NCBI RefSeq assembly: GCF_900117445.1
Contig: NZ_FPEJ01000013.1
Span: forward strand, 901,270-965,269
Direction: 5' to 3'
From: Hyphomicrobium sp. NDB2Meth4
GTDB lineage: Bacteria; Pseudomonadota; Alphaproteobacteria; Rhizobiales; Hyphomicrobiaceae
Length of the DNA: 64,000 nt
Each line of letters starts with the position of its first letter. Position 1 is the stretch's first letter. A program made the translations under genes and the position numbers. Below are positions 9,292 to 18,822 of the stretch, piece after piece. A model generated the notes under the pieces. It ran no database searches. It was not told the DNA's origin and worked only from the letters and a program-made list of their open reading frames with translations.

Positions 9292-11955
9292 ATGCAGAAC
9301 GAAGCGAACGACAAGCTGCGCGAAGAGCGCGAATGGTTGGACGCGATTTCCTCTGTCATCGCGTTCGATGGAACGCATCGCGCCGACGAGGTGCTGCAAA
9401 CAGCCGTCGATGAGGCCCGCCGCTCCGGCGCCAAGCTTCCGTTTGCAGCGCGCACCGCCTACGTCAACACCATTCCTGCCGACCAGGAGCCCAAGCACGA
9501 GGGCCACCTCGACGTCGAGCATCGCATTCGCTCGGCCATCCGCTGGAACGCAGCCATGATCGTGTTGCGTGCGAACAAGGATTCATCCGAGCTGGGCGGC
9601 CACATTGCCAGCTTCCAGTCTGCGGCGACGCTGTACGACACGGGCTTCGAGCATTTCTGGCACGCACCATCCGCGACACACGGCGGCGACCTTGTCTTCA
9701 TGCAGGGTCACTCCTCGCCCGGCATCTACGCCCGCGCATTCCTCGAAGGGCGTCTCACCGAGGAGCAGATCTGCAACTTCCGCCAGGAAGTCGATGGCAA
9801 CGGCGTCTCCTCCTATCCCCATCCCTGGCTGATGCCGGATTTCTGGCAGTTCCCGACTGTCTCCATGGGCCTCGGCCCGCTCATGGCGATCTATCAGGCG
9901 CGCTTCCTCAAGTACCTAAAAGGCCGCGAGCTGCTCGACACTGACCGGCGCCACGTCTGGGTCTTCTGCGGCGATGGCGAAATGGACGAGCCTGAAAGCC
10001 TCGGCGCCATTTCGCTCGCCGGGCGCGAGAAGCTCGACAACCTCATCTTCGTCATCAATTGCAACCTGCAGCGGCTCGACGGCCCTGTGCGTGGCAACGG
10101 CAAGATTATCCAGGAGCTGGAGGGCAACTTCCGCGGCGCCGGCTGGAACGTGATCAAGGTCATCTGGGGATCGAACTGGGACGAGCTTCTGGCGCGCGAC
10201 ACGTCCGGCAAGCTGCGCCAGCTGATGGAAGAGTGCGTCGACGGCGACTACCAGGATTTCAAATCAAAAGACGGCGCCTACATCCGCAAGAACTTCTTCG
10301 GCCGCTATCCCGAAACCGCCGCGATGGTCGCCGACTGGTCCGACGAGCGCATCTGGAAGCTGACGCGCGGCGGCCATGACCCCTCGAAGGTGTTCGCCGC
10401 CTACAAGTCCGCCGTCGAGCACCGCGGACAGCCGACTGTCATCCTTGCCAAAACCGTCAAGGGATACGGCATGGGCAACGCTGGCGAAGCGCAGATGATC
10501 ATCCATCAGCAGAAGAAGATGGAGATCGATGCCCTGCGCCAGTTCCGCAACCGCTTCCAGGTTCCGGTGCCCGAGTCTGAAATCGAGAAGCTGCCATTCA
10601 TTCGCTTCGCCGAAGATTCCGAGGAGATGCGCTACCTCAAGGAGCGGCGCGATCGCTTGGGCGGATACTTGCCCGCGCGGCGCCGGCGCTCGGAGAGCCT
10701 TCCCGCTCCCGCGCTGTCGCTGTTCGAAGGTCAGCTGAAAAGCACCGAGGATCGCGAGATCTCTACCACAATGGCCTTTGTGCGCGTGCTTTCCACTCTG
10801 CTGCGCGACAAGACCCTCGGGCCCCGCATCGTGCCCATCGTGCCGGATGAAAGCCGGACCTTCGGCATGGAAGGCATGTTCCGCCAATTCGGCATCTTCA
10901 GTCAGGTCGGCCAGCTCTACCGTCCCTCCGATGCCGGAGAGCTGATGTTCTACAAGGAGGACAGCCGCGGGCAGATGCTGCAGGAAGGCATCAACGAAGC
11001 GGGTGCCATGTCATCGTGGATTGCTGCAGCCACCAGCTACTCCACCTCGAACTTCCCGATGATCCCCTTCTACATCTTCTATTCGATGTTCGGCTTCCAG
11101 CGCGTGGGAGATCTTGCCTGGGCAGCGGGCGACAGCCGCGCTCGCGGGTTCCTCATCGGCGGAACGTCAGGCCGCACGACCCTCAACGGAGAGGGCCTGC
11201 AGCACGAGGACGGGCACAGCCATCTCCTCGCTGCCACGATCCCCAATTGCATCTCGTACGATCCGACCTACGCCTACGAGCTTGCCATCATCATCCAGAA
11301 CGGTCTGCAGCGCATGATCGAGCGGCAGGAAGACGTCTTCTACTACCTCACCGTCCTCAACGAGAATTATGCCCACCCGGCGATGCCCGAAGGCGTCGAG
11401 GAAGGCGTCATCAAGGGCATCTATCTTCTCCGTAGCACTGAGGGCGAGAAGGGAAGCCGCCGCGTTCACCTGATGGGCTCGGGAGCGATCCTGCGCGAGG
11501 TGATCGCAGGCGCAGAGCTGCTTGAAAAGGACTTCGGCATCGGGGCCGACATCTGGAGCGTTACCAGCTTCACCGAGCTCGCACGCGAAGCCCAGGAGGT
11601 CGAACGCTGGAACCTACTGCATCCGCTCGAGACCCCCCGTGTTCCCTACATCACGCGCGTCATGTCGGATCGACCGGCCGGCCCTGCCATCGCTTCGACC
11701 GACTATATGAAAGCCTTCGCCGATCAGGTGCGCGCTTTCGTGCCGTACTCCTACAGCGTACTCGGCACAGATGGCTTCGGCCGCTCCGACTATCGCCGCC
11801 GGTTGCGCTTCCATTTCGAGGTTGATCGCCACTTCGTCGCCGTCGCGGCGCTCAAGGCGCTCGCGGACGAGAACAAGCTTCCATCGACCGTCGTTGCCGA
11901 CGCAATCGCACGCTACGGCATCGACCCCGACAAACCCAATCCGGTGAAGGCATGA
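9292..11955 (+). CDS. aceE: Pyruvate dehydrogenase E1, homodimeric type
   Basis: An 887-residue protein, the normal size for the single-chain (alpha2) E1 of the pyruvate dehydrogenase complex, which decarboxylates pyruvate with thiamine diphosphate and reductively acetylates E2. The thiamine-binding motif is present as GDGEMDEPESLGAISLAGREKL ... NCNLQRLDGPV around residues 225-265. The central region DESRTFGMEGMFRQFGI and the ending LGTDGFGRSDYR are typical AceE sequence. It is the first gene of an aceE-aceF-lpdA operon, with 25 bp to the next start. Many alphaproteobacteria instead use the two-chain PdhA/PdhB E1, so this form is less common in the class. Confidence 0.95.
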   Translation: MQNEANDKLREEREWLDAISSVIAFDGTHRADEVLQTAVDEARRSGAKLPFAARTAYVNTIPADQEPKHEGHLDVEHRIRSAIRWNAAMIVLRANKDSSELGGHIASFQSAATLYDTGFEHFWHAPSATHGGDLVFMQGHSSPGIYARAFLEGRLTEEQICNFRQEVDGNGVSSYPHPWLMPDFWQFPTVSMGLGPLMAIYQARFLKYLKGRELLDTDRRHVWVFCGDGEMDEPESLGAISLAGREKLDNLIFVINCNLQRLDGPVRGNGKIIQELEGNFRGAGWNVIKVIWGSNWDELLARDTSGKLRQLMEECVDGDYQDFKSKDGAYIRKNFFGRYPETAAMVADWSDERIWKLTRGGHDPSKVFAAYKSAVEHRGQPTVILAKTVKGYGMGNAGEAQMIIHQQKKMEIDALRQFRNRFQVPVPESEIEKLPFIRFAEDSEEMRYLKERRDRLGGYLPARRRRSESLPAPALSLFEGQLKSTEDREISTTMAFVRVLSTLLRDKTLGPRIVPIVPDESRTFGMEGMFRQFGIFSQVGQLYRPSDAGELMFYKEDSRGQMLQEGINEAGAMSSWIAAATSYSTSNFPMIPFYIFYSMFGFQRVGDLAWAAGDSRARGFLIGGTSGRTTLNGEGLQHEDGHSHLLAATIPNCISYDPTYAYELAIIIQNGLQRMIERQEDVFYYLTVLNENYAHPAMPEGVEEGVIKGIYLLRSTEGEKGSRRVHLMGSGAILREVIAGAELLEKDFGIGADIWSVTSFTELAREAQEVERWNLLHPLETPRVPYITRVMSDRPAGPAIASTDYMKAFADQVRAFVPYSYSVLGTDGFGRSDYRRRLRFHFEVDRHFVAVAALKALADENKLPSTVVADAIARYGIDPDKPNPVKA

Positions 11956-11980
11956 CCCGCACAACGTGGACCAGACAGCT

Positions 11981-13270
11981 ATGAACACGATCGAAATCAG
12001 GGTCCCTGACATCGGTAACTACGCCGACGTTCCCGTCATCGAGATATTGGTGAAACCCGGCGACAGCGTTCGCGCCGAAGATCCGCTGATCACGCTCGAA
12101 TCCGATAAGGCCACGATGGAAGTCCCGGCCCCGTCATCGGGACGCGTCGCTGAGATCAACATCGGCGTCGGCGACAAGGTGAGCGCGGGCAGTCTCATCC
12201 TCAAGCTTCTGCCCGAAGGTGCCGCCGCAAGCACGGCGGGCGACACCGCACAAATCGCCGATACCGCTGTTGCCGCATCCGCAACAGCGCCCGGCAAGCC
12301 AGCAGATCAGAACCCGGCGGCGCCATCTCCAATTGCCACGTCTAACGGCAATGGCCATGCGGGCCCGTTCCCGGCACCCACCGATTTCGGCAGCATCTAC
12401 GCCAGTCCGTCGGTGCGTCGACTCGCGAGAGAACTCGACATCGACCCGACGAAGCTCAAAGGTACCGGCGACAAAGGCCGCATAACCAAGGACGACGTCA
12501 AACGCGCACTGGGCGCCGCTGCCTCCTCGGGCGCTGGCATACCGGCCATCCCCGCGCAGGACTTCGCAAAGTTCGGCCCCATCAGCACTAAGCCGCTGTC
12601 GCGCATGAAGCGGCTGTCGGGGCCGCACCTCCACCGCGCCTGGCTCAACATTCCGCACGTCACGCACACCGACGAGGCCGACATCACCGAGCTCGAGGTG
12701 TACCGCAAACAGCTCGATGCTGCGGCGAAAGACAAAGGCTACCGCGTCACGCTGCTCTCGTTCCTGCTCATGGCGACAGTCACCGCTTTGAAGCAGCATC
12801 CCGAGTTCAATGCTTCGCTGTCTCCCTCCGGCGAAGAGCTAATTCTGAAGCACTACTTCAACATCGGCGTCGCCGTGGATACACCGGATGGCCTCGTCGT
12901 GCCGGTGATCAAGGATGTAGATCGCAAACGCATCATCGAGCTCAGTCAGGAATTGGCAAACGTCTCGCAAAAGATGCGCGACGGCAAAATCGCCCCCACG
13001 GACATCCAAGGCGCCACCTTCTCCATCTCTAGTCTGGGTGGCATCGGTGGCACCAACTTTACTCCCATCGTCAATGCGCCGGAGGTGGCGATCCTCGGCG
13101 TGGTCCGCGCCCGCATGACCCCCGTCTGGAATGGCGACAGCTTCGAGCCGCGCCTCATGCTGCCTCTGTGCCTCTCCTACGATCACCGCGTCATCGACGG
13201 AGCGCTCGCCGCACGCTTCACGCGTCGCCTCGCCGAAGTGCTCGGCGATGTCCGCCAACTCGTCCTCTGA
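11981..13270 (+). CDS. aceF: Dihydrolipoamide acetyltransferase E2 of pyruvate dehydrogenase
   Basis: A 429-residue E2 core protein. One lipoyl domain occupies residues 1-80, with the lipoylated lysine in ESDKATMEVP. An alanine/proline-rich linker follows, then a peripheral subunit-binding domain (ASPSVRRLARELDID...GRITKDDV) and the acyltransferase domain. The acyltransferase active site is SYDHRVIDGALAARF at the C-terminus. It carries acetyl groups from E1 to CoA and forms the core of the complex. The ATG at 11981 is used; an in-frame GTG at 11966 would add five residues. Neither start has a strong ribosome site, which suggests coupling to aceE. Confidence 0.94.
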   Translation: MNTIEIRVPDIGNYADVPVIEILVKPGDSVRAEDPLITLESDKATMEVPAPSSGRVAEINIGVGDKVSAGSLILKLLPEGAAASTAGDTAQIADTAVAASATAPGKPADQNPAAPSPIATSNGNGHAGPFPAPTDFGSIYASPSVRRLARELDIDPTKLKGTGDKGRITKDDVKRALGAAASSGAGIPAIPAQDFAKFGPISTKPLSRMKRLSGPHLHRAWLNIPHVTHTDEADITELEVYRKQLDAAAKDKGYRVTLLSFLLMATVTALKQHPEFNASLSPSGEELILKHYFNIGVAVDTPDGLVVPVIKDVDRKRIIELSQELANVSQKMRDGKIAPTDIQGATFSISSLGGIGGTNFTPIVNAPEVAILGVVRARMTPVWNGDSFEPRLMLPLCLSYDHRVIDGALAARFTRRLAEVLGDVRQLVL

Positions 13271-13289
13271 GCCAGCCAGTCCCAGCGCA

Positions 13290-14723
13290 ATGCCAAACCA
13301 GTCAGAACTGCAGACCGAGATCCTCGTGCTCGGCGCCGGCCCCGGCGGCTACACTGCCGCTTTCCGCGCCGCAGACCTCGGAAAGAAAGTCACGCTCGTC
13401 GAGCGCTCACCCGTGCTTGGCGGCGTATGCCTCAACGTTGGCTGCATCCCATCGAAGGCCTTGCTGCACGCAGCCAAGGTGATCGATGAGGCCGAGGAAT
13501 TCAGCACCGCCGGCGTTACATTTTCCGCGCCGTCGGTCGATCTCGACAAGCTGCGCGGATGGAAGAATGACGTCATCAAACGCCTGACCGGTGGCCTTTC
13601 AGCGCTGGCCAAACAGCGTGCCGTCAAAGTTGTAACGGGCACCGGGCGCTTCGTGTCCGCCCATAGCGTGGAGGTCACCGACGCCGCCGGCGAGATCACA
13701 CACATCACCTTCGATCAGGCGATCATTGCCGCCGGATCGGAGCCCTTACGGCTACCGTTCCTGCCGACATCCGATGAGCGCATCATCGATTCCACCGGCG
13801 CTCTCGAAATCACCGATATTCCCGAGACGATGCTCGTCATCGGCGGCGGTATCATCGGTCTGGAGATGGCAACCGTCTATCACGCGCTCGGCACGCGCAT
13901 CACCATCGCCGAGATGATGGATCAGATCATTCCCGGCGCGGATGCCGACATCGTCAAGCCCCTGATGAAGCGGATCAAGTCGCAGTACGCCGCCATCCTG
14001 CTCAGCACCAAAGTCGCAAGCGTCGATGCATCCGGCAAAAAACTTGCCGTGACCTTCGCCGGGGCCAACGCCCCCGGCCCGCAGAGCTTCGACAAAATTC
14101 TCGTCGCCGTCGGCCGCGCGCCGAACGGCAAGACGCTGGGGCTCGAAAGCGCTGGCATCACAGTCGACGAACGCGGCTTCATCCCGGTCGATCGCCGCAT
14201 GCGCACCACCGTTCCGCACATCTTCGCCATCGGCGATATCGTTGGCCAACCGATGCTTGCTCACAAAGCCGTGCACGAAGGAAAGGTTGCAGCGGAAGTC
14301 GCCGCCGGCATGAAATCCGCATTCGACGCCCGCGTGATTGCGTCCGTTGCCTACACCGATCCGGAAGTCGCCTGGGTCGGCCTCACCGAAGTGGAGGCCA
14401 AGACCAATGGCATCCGCTACGAGAAGGCAAGCTTTCCCTGGGCGGCTTCAGGACGTGCATTGTCTCTGCGCCGCGACGATGGCCTCACCAAGATCCTCTT
14501 CGATCCCGACACGCATCGCATCCTAGGCTGCGGTATTGCCGGACCTAACGCCGGCGATCTCATCGCAGAAGCCGCGCTTGCCATCGAGATGGGCGCAGAC
14601 GCCACCGACATCAGCGCCACCATCCATCCCCATCCGACGCTGTCGGAGACGATTGCTCAGGCCGCGGAGATGTTCGAAGGCACCATCACCGACCTGATGC
14701 CCGCCCCGCGCCGTAAGCCCTAG
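13290..14723 (+). CDS. lpdA: Dihydrolipoamide dehydrogenase E3
   Basis: A 477-residue flavoprotein disulfide reductase that reoxidises E2 lipoamide with NAD+. The N-terminal FAD motif is VLGAGPGGYTAAFRAADLG, the redox disulfide is GGVCLNVGCIPSKALL, and the NAD-binding motif is VIGGGIIGLEMATVY. The dimer interface holds the catalytic HPHPTLSET. The ATG at 13290 is chosen because the domain starts 12 residues later. An open frame extends upstream inside aceF but has no homology to the family. It lies 19 bp after aceF and completes the operon. Confidence 0.94.
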   Translation: MPNQSELQTEILVLGAGPGGYTAAFRAADLGKKVTLVERSPVLGGVCLNVGCIPSKALLHAAKVIDEAEEFSTAGVTFSAPSVDLDKLRGWKNDVIKRLTGGLSALAKQRAVKVVTGTGRFVSAHSVEVTDAAGEITHITFDQAIIAAGSEPLRLPFLPTSDERIIDSTGALEITDIPETMLVIGGGIIGLEMATVYHALGTRITIAEMMDQIIPGADADIVKPLMKRIKSQYAAILLSTKVASVDASGKKLAVTFAGANAPGPQSFDKILVAVGRAPNGKTLGLESAGITVDERGFIPVDRRMRTTVPHIFAIGDIVGQPMLAHKAVHEGKVAAEVAAGMKSAFDARVIASVAYTDPEVAWVGLTEVEAKTNGIRYEKASFPWAASGRALSLRRDDGLTKILFDPDTHRILGCGIAGPNAGDLIAEAALAIEMGADATDISATIHPHPTLSETIAQAAEMFEGTITDLMPAPRRKP

Positions 14724-15440
14724 CGCAAAGCGCGCCGAAAGCCGAAAGCCTTTAGCAACTTCGCCAATTGCGAAAGCCAATGACCGCGCGCGTCATTCAA
14801 TGACTCATTTCGCAAATCCGGCTTTCGCGGGCGGTCCACCACACTGTAACGCACGCACGCCGAGTGACACGCCTACCCACAACGATTACACAGGCGCATT
14901 CCAAGTCACGCAAAAATGACGCGCCAATTCAAGCACTTATTGGTCAAACAATATCTATGCAGATTAAAACACGTAGTGGCATAGCGTTTGCAAAGATGAA
15001 AAGCGGAACCGCTTTCGAGCGTACTCATACTGCACTCGATTGCCGGATCCGTCGTCGCGTAATCGGAGACGGGGGACGGGGGGCCGCACCGGTACTATCG
15101 AAGCGCTTCTGCTCGGCGCGTCGATAGTCCGGTCCGGCCGGGTTTCGCTCCATTGCCCGGCCTTGTGACCTCACCCATGACCAGCGGTCGGCTTTCTCGT
15201 CGCCGGCCGCTGGTCCCTCCGTTGATCCCGACTAAGGCGTCATCGCCAGCGTACGCCGTCCGTGACTTCGGACGCGCCCCAAGTGAGCTGCCCAGTTCGG
15301 CAGTCCGTCTGCGTCCAATCTAGTTCTCCGATCAATCACAGCGCCCGCAGGCCTCGTCTGCTGGGACGGCCCCTTGCTGGTCTTTTCCAGCGAGACGATC
15401 GGCTGCGTGCGAACGCTGAATGCAAAAAAGGATACAGGGA
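14724..15440. other. Intergenic region with a structured leader
   Basis: About 717 bases without a credible gene. The first 350 bases contain AT-richer sequence and no clear terminator for lpdA. The part from 15094 to 15213 holds three consecutive hairpins, listed separately. Short open frames here have no family resemblance. Confidence 0.5.
15094..15213 (+). promoter_or_regulatory. Three consecutive GC-rich hairpins
   Basis: Hairpin 1 pairs ACTATCGA (15094-15101) with TCGATAGT (15121-15128), with an inner GCGC/GCGC helix. Hairpin 2 pairs GGCCGGG (15136-15142) with CCCGGCC (15156-15162). Hairpin 3 pairs 12 bases (15181-15192 with 15202-15213, one G-T pair) around a 9-base loop. None has a T-run. 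They lie about 230 bases before an outer-membrane protein gene. A folded 5' leader, a small RNA or a termination region for the upstream operon are all possible. I do not recognise a known riboswitch. Confidence 0.35.
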
Positions 15441-16325
15441 ATGGCCTTAAACAATTGGTCCGCTTGGGCGCACGGGCTGCCACTGCGCAGTACGGTTGCA
15501 GCACTTGCAACGGGATGCGCGCTCTTTGGCGCCGAGCCAGCGCGTGCGCAGACCGTGTTCGATGTCATCGGCCCGCACGAGTACGATTTGCCGGTGAACT
15601 TCGATCCGTTCAACGTGTTCGTTCAGTACGCCTACGTTCAGAACGACTCGCAACGCTGGGACGCAAACGGCGATCTGGTCGATGGCTCAGGTGCTCAGCG
15701 CATCGTTGGACTCTCGAAATACGTCCACTTCTGGACGCCGGACTTCAACCGCAACATCGGTCTGGCGTGGGAAATCATCCAGCCGGAAATCTCGATCCGC
15801 GATCGCGGTGCGGTCGATCCCGCAGATCGCCACCGCAGCGGGTTCGGCGACACTTACACCGGCTTTGCGGCCTGGTTCAAACCGACGCCTCAATCGACTC
15901 TCGGCATCCAGTCGTTCCTGCAGATCCCCTGGGGCGACAAGAGCGTCAGCGACGGCAACTGGAAGAACCTCACCAGCATGCTGTGGTACACGCCGCTGAT
16001 CTGGGAACTCGATTGGACGGGCGACGCCGGCTTCATGTGGCAATCTCCGTTGGTCGACGGCGTCAAGCCTGGCACGACGTTCTACACCAACAATCGCTTC
16101 GGCTGGCGTGTCAATCAGTGGCTCGAGCCGTTCATCGCCCTCGATTATGAGCACTCCGACGCCTACGGCATCGTTCCCGAATCCTGGGTGTTCGACGGCG
16201 GTCTCGGCGTCATGGTGTTTACGTACAAGGGCCAGTCGATCACCGCCCGCTACTCGACCAGCTTCAAGGGACAGAACCATTCCGACAACAACAGTTGGAA
16301 CCTGAAGTACGTCTATACCTGGTGA
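15441..16325 (+). CDS. Outer-membrane channel-like protein, phenol MetA-degradation family
   Basis: A 294-residue secreted beta-rich protein. The signal peptide ends at ARAQTVF. The body is built of alternating aromatic/hydrophobic strands and ends in an aromatic residue (YVYTW), which indicates an outer-membrane barrel. The sequence resembles the putative outer-membrane proteins linked to aromatic degradation (SphA/MetA type), whose exact substrates are largely untested. The ATG at 15441 has AAGGA about eight bases upstream and is preferred over an ATG at 15420. It is convergent with the DMFase operon, so any role in amide uptake across the outer membrane is only suggested by position. Confidence 0.65.
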   Translation: MALNNWSAWAHGLPLRSTVAALATGCALFGAEPARAQTVFDVIGPHEYDLPVNFDPFNVFVQYAYVQNDSQRWDANGDLVDGSGAQRIVGLSKYVHFWTPDFNRNIGLAWEIIQPEISIRDRGAVDPADRHRSGFGDTYTGFAAWFKPTPQSTLGIQSFLQIPWGDKSVSDGNWKNLTSMLWYTPLIWELDWTGDAGFMWQSPLVDGVKPGTTFYTNNRFGWRVNQWLEPFIALDYEHSDAYGIVPESWVFDGGLGVMVFTYKGQSITARYSTSFKGQNHSDNNSWNLKYVYTW

Positions 16326-16334
16326 CGCACGGCA

Positions 16335-16365
16335 CTGCGTGGCGGGCCAAGTGCTCGCCACGCAG
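16335..16365 (+). terminator. Hairpin downstream of the outer-membrane protein gene
   Basis: A perfect 10-bp stem (CTGCGTGGCG with CGCCACGCAG) with an 11-base loop begins 9 bases after the stop codon. The following TTCGGCTGTG is only weakly T-rich. It sits between convergent genes and may serve both. Confidence 0.55.
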
Positions 16366-16470
16366 TTCGGCTGTGAATTGATGTGAAGTTAGTGCGGCAC
16401 GTGCTCTTGCGAGCCACCAATCCGCCCGCCGCCGATCACCTCTCCCAAACGTGCCTCCCATTGAGGAATC

Positions 16471-18792
16471 TCAGCGCCACTGCTTTTCGTCTGCTATCCA
16501 CCTGGAACCGGGCAGCGGCCCATCCTGCACGAAGGCCTCGACGACGTTGGCGAGAAGCTTGGCGGCAGTATTGTTGAACCCTTCGGCTGGTAGCGCCTGA
16601 CCGAAGGCGATCGATCCGGTCGAAAACATCGCGCCGTCCTTGGCGGTTGGAAAGAAGACGATGTCGGCACGGATGCGATAGTCCTGCGTGCCGCCTAGGC
16701 CCGCGTGGGCGTACAGCACCTCCTCCGTCGACAGCACGAAGTTGTCGGTGTGGCCGCCTGACGAGGCGATGATCTTGGCGTGCGGAGGCGTGCCGAGAGA
16801 ACGGTCATAGCGGTCGAGTTCAAGGCCGGCAGCACCGCCGTGAGCCAAACCACAGTCACCGATGATCTCGCCCTCGATGCCCTTGCACATCCAGTCGACC
16901 GTTCGATGGTAGCTGTCGGGCATGCGGCGGAAAGCGCGCGAATCCTCGAAACCTTCGCCGATGAAGCCGACGCCGAAGATCTTTTGCGGCGGCCTGCCGC
17001 GGTTCTTCCACAGTCCGCTCTTGTCACCGGTGGTCTGCAGGTAGTGCTCGCCGGGGCGGGCCGCCCACGCACGCATGCCCGAATCCAGCTTGCGCACCTC
17101 CATCACCGATGGATCATCGTTGCGATAGGCGACGTTCCAATAGAAGCCGTTGCCGCCCATGTAGATGAAGCGGCCGCCATCGGCGACATAGTCCTCGATG
17201 GCATCGAGGATCGGCTCGGATACGTATTCGGGGTGCGATCCGCTCATCACGCACTTATAGGGCGCCAGCGCTGCCAATCCTTCGATGTGAACATCCTCAT
17301 CGGTGATCACGTCGTAGTCATAGCCCTGGTGCTCGAGCCAGGCGATGATCGACAGGTCCGCCGGCAGCTGCCACGTCGTCCCCATGCTCGATACCCGATA
17401 CTTCGGGCGCATGTTCACGAGCGGCCGATGATAGCCGCTGTAGCAGACGCCGGTCCCGTCCATGTAGGAATCATAGGTGGAGAACCCGAAGTCCGGATTC
17501 TTGTACATCTCCACGTCGATGTCGGCGACGATCGGCGGCTGTCCCGTCATCGGCTGAATGATCTGCGTGTCGAAGCTCAGGTGTTCGTTTGCATAGGCTA
17601 GGTAGCTTCCGGTCGGCGCGAGAAAAGCCAAACGCCCCTGCGGCGTGACGGGACGCACGAAGAATACGACGTATTCTTCTGCAAGTCCCACGCCGGGGCC
17701 TGCGCGCAAGCGAATGGCATAAACCCCGCTCTTGAGATCCTTGGGAATGGTGAACGAGCGCGTGACTTCCCAGTTGCAGTCGATCATCGCATCGGCGTGG
17801 AACTCGACACCACCGTATTCATGTGGCGCGAGGCGGAAGCAGTCGTTTCGTCCCGACCAATTGTAGCCTGTCATCGCGCGAACGGGGCGATTGTAGCCAT
17901 GTGCGTCGAGCCGGTAGGGGCCGACGTCTACGACGGTATCGCCGATGCCGTTCTCGGTGTAGCCGACGGTCGTGTCCCAGTAAGCCAGAAGGCCGTCGGG
18001 CGGGGGCGGACCGCCGTCCCTGATCCTGTCGAGTTCATCGCGCGTCAAAGCGCGGCCTGACATGCCCGGCCGATCGATCTTGCCGCAGAAGCACTCCGAG
18101 ATGAAGTATCCGCGCAGCTCGTGCCAATCCTGCGAGCCTGCCATGATGAATGGGGTTTCCGCGCCGTTCTTCGCGCGAAAGCGGAGCGTCTCGGCAACGT
18201 GGGAGCGATAGTCGAGCGGCGCCGCCTTGCCCAACAGAGAGTTGTAGCGGTTCATCACCGGCTCCTGGTAGAGCTCGGCACGCCCGGTTTCGGCGTTGAA
18301 GCTGACAGCCACGAAATACCAGATGCGCGGCTGCAGCGGCACTTCGGCTGCAACGTAGTCGACTTCCTTGCCGTCACCCAGCCAGAATTCCAGAAGCCCG
18401 CTGCGATTGATGCCGAGGCAATAGCCTTCGTTCCGGTAGCTGTCCCAGCGCCCGATCAGAGACTGCCTGACGCCGAAACTGGGAAGTGTCGCCCAGACGT
18501 AACCGAAGATCGTGAAGCTTCCATCGTGGGCAAGACGCTTTGCAGGATCGGCCACGCGCAAGAACGAGCCCACTTGAGTGAACTGCTTCTTGACGTCCCA
18601 CTCCCCGTTGACCTCGCACGCAACCTCTTTCTCGATGAAGCCCGGCCCGCTTGGGTGCTGGTCGCCATGGATGATCTTCACGAGCTGCGCGGATGCGCGA
18701 TCGGTTCCGTCCGCGTGAACATGAATGTCGATCTTCTGACCGGGTTTGATAGTGATCTTATCGGCGTAGCCGAAGAGTTTGATCTGCGCCAT
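16471..18792 (-). CDS. dmfA2: N,N-dimethylformamidase large (beta) subunit
   Basis: A 773-residue protein with the full-length architecture of the DMFase large subunit, which hydrolyses N,N-dimethylformamide to dimethylamine and formate in the cytoplasm. Published work describes a mononuclear iron held by two tyrosines and one carboxylate. By position the candidates here are Tyr400 (SYLAYANEH), Tyr440 or Tyr443 (FSTYDSY) and Glu522 (SGSHPEYVSE), with Glu658 as a possible catalytic acid. A laminin-G-like region precedes the catalytic domain (about residues 80-300). The ATG has GAGG nine bases upstream and follows the fused small subunit by 30 bp. The exact substrate could be another formamide. 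Confidence 0.85.
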   Translation of the reverse strand: MAQIKLFGYADKITIKPGQKIDIHVHADGTDRASAQLVKIIHGDQHPSGPGFIEKEVACEVNGEWDVKKQFTQVGSFLRVADPAKRLAHDGSFTIFGYVWATLPSFGVRQSLIGRWDSYRNEGYCLGINRSGLLEFWLGDGKEVDYVAAEVPLQPRIWYFVAVSFNAETGRAELYQEPVMNRYNSLLGKAAPLDYRSHVAETLRFRAKNGAETPFIMAGSQDWHELRGYFISECFCGKIDRPGMSGRALTRDELDRIRDGGPPPPDGLLAYWDTTVGYTENGIGDTVVDVGPYRLDAHGYNRPVRAMTGYNWSGRNDCFRLAPHEYGGVEFHADAMIDCNWEVTRSFTIPKDLKSGVYAIRLRAGPGVGLAEEYVVFFVRPVTPQGRLAFLAPTGSYLAYANEHLSFDTQIIQPMTGQPPIVADIDVEMYKNPDFGFSTYDSYMDGTGVCYSGYHRPLVNMRPKYRVSSMGTTWQLPADLSIIAWLEHQGYDYDVITDEDVHIEGLAALAPYKCVMSGSHPEYVSEPILDAIEDYVADGGRFIYMGGNGFYWNVAYRNDDPSVMEVRKLDSGMRAWAARPGEHYLQTTGDKSGLWKNRGRPPQKIFGVGFIGEGFEDSRAFRRMPDSYHRTVDWMCKGIEGEIIGDCGLAHGGAAGLELDRYDRSLGTPPHAKIIASSGGHTDNFVLSTEEVLYAHAGLGGTQDYRIRADIVFFPTAKDGAMFSTGSIAFGQALPAEGFNNTAAKLLANVVEAFVQDGPLPGSRWIADEKQWR

Positions 18793-18822
18793 TGCAGCGA
18801 GCCTCGATTTATTCTTGTGACT

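Noticed and set aside
13131..13289. A long N-terminal extension of the lpdA frame
   Set aside because: It lies inside aceF and is unrelated to E3 proteins; the FAD domain begins right after the ATG at 13290.
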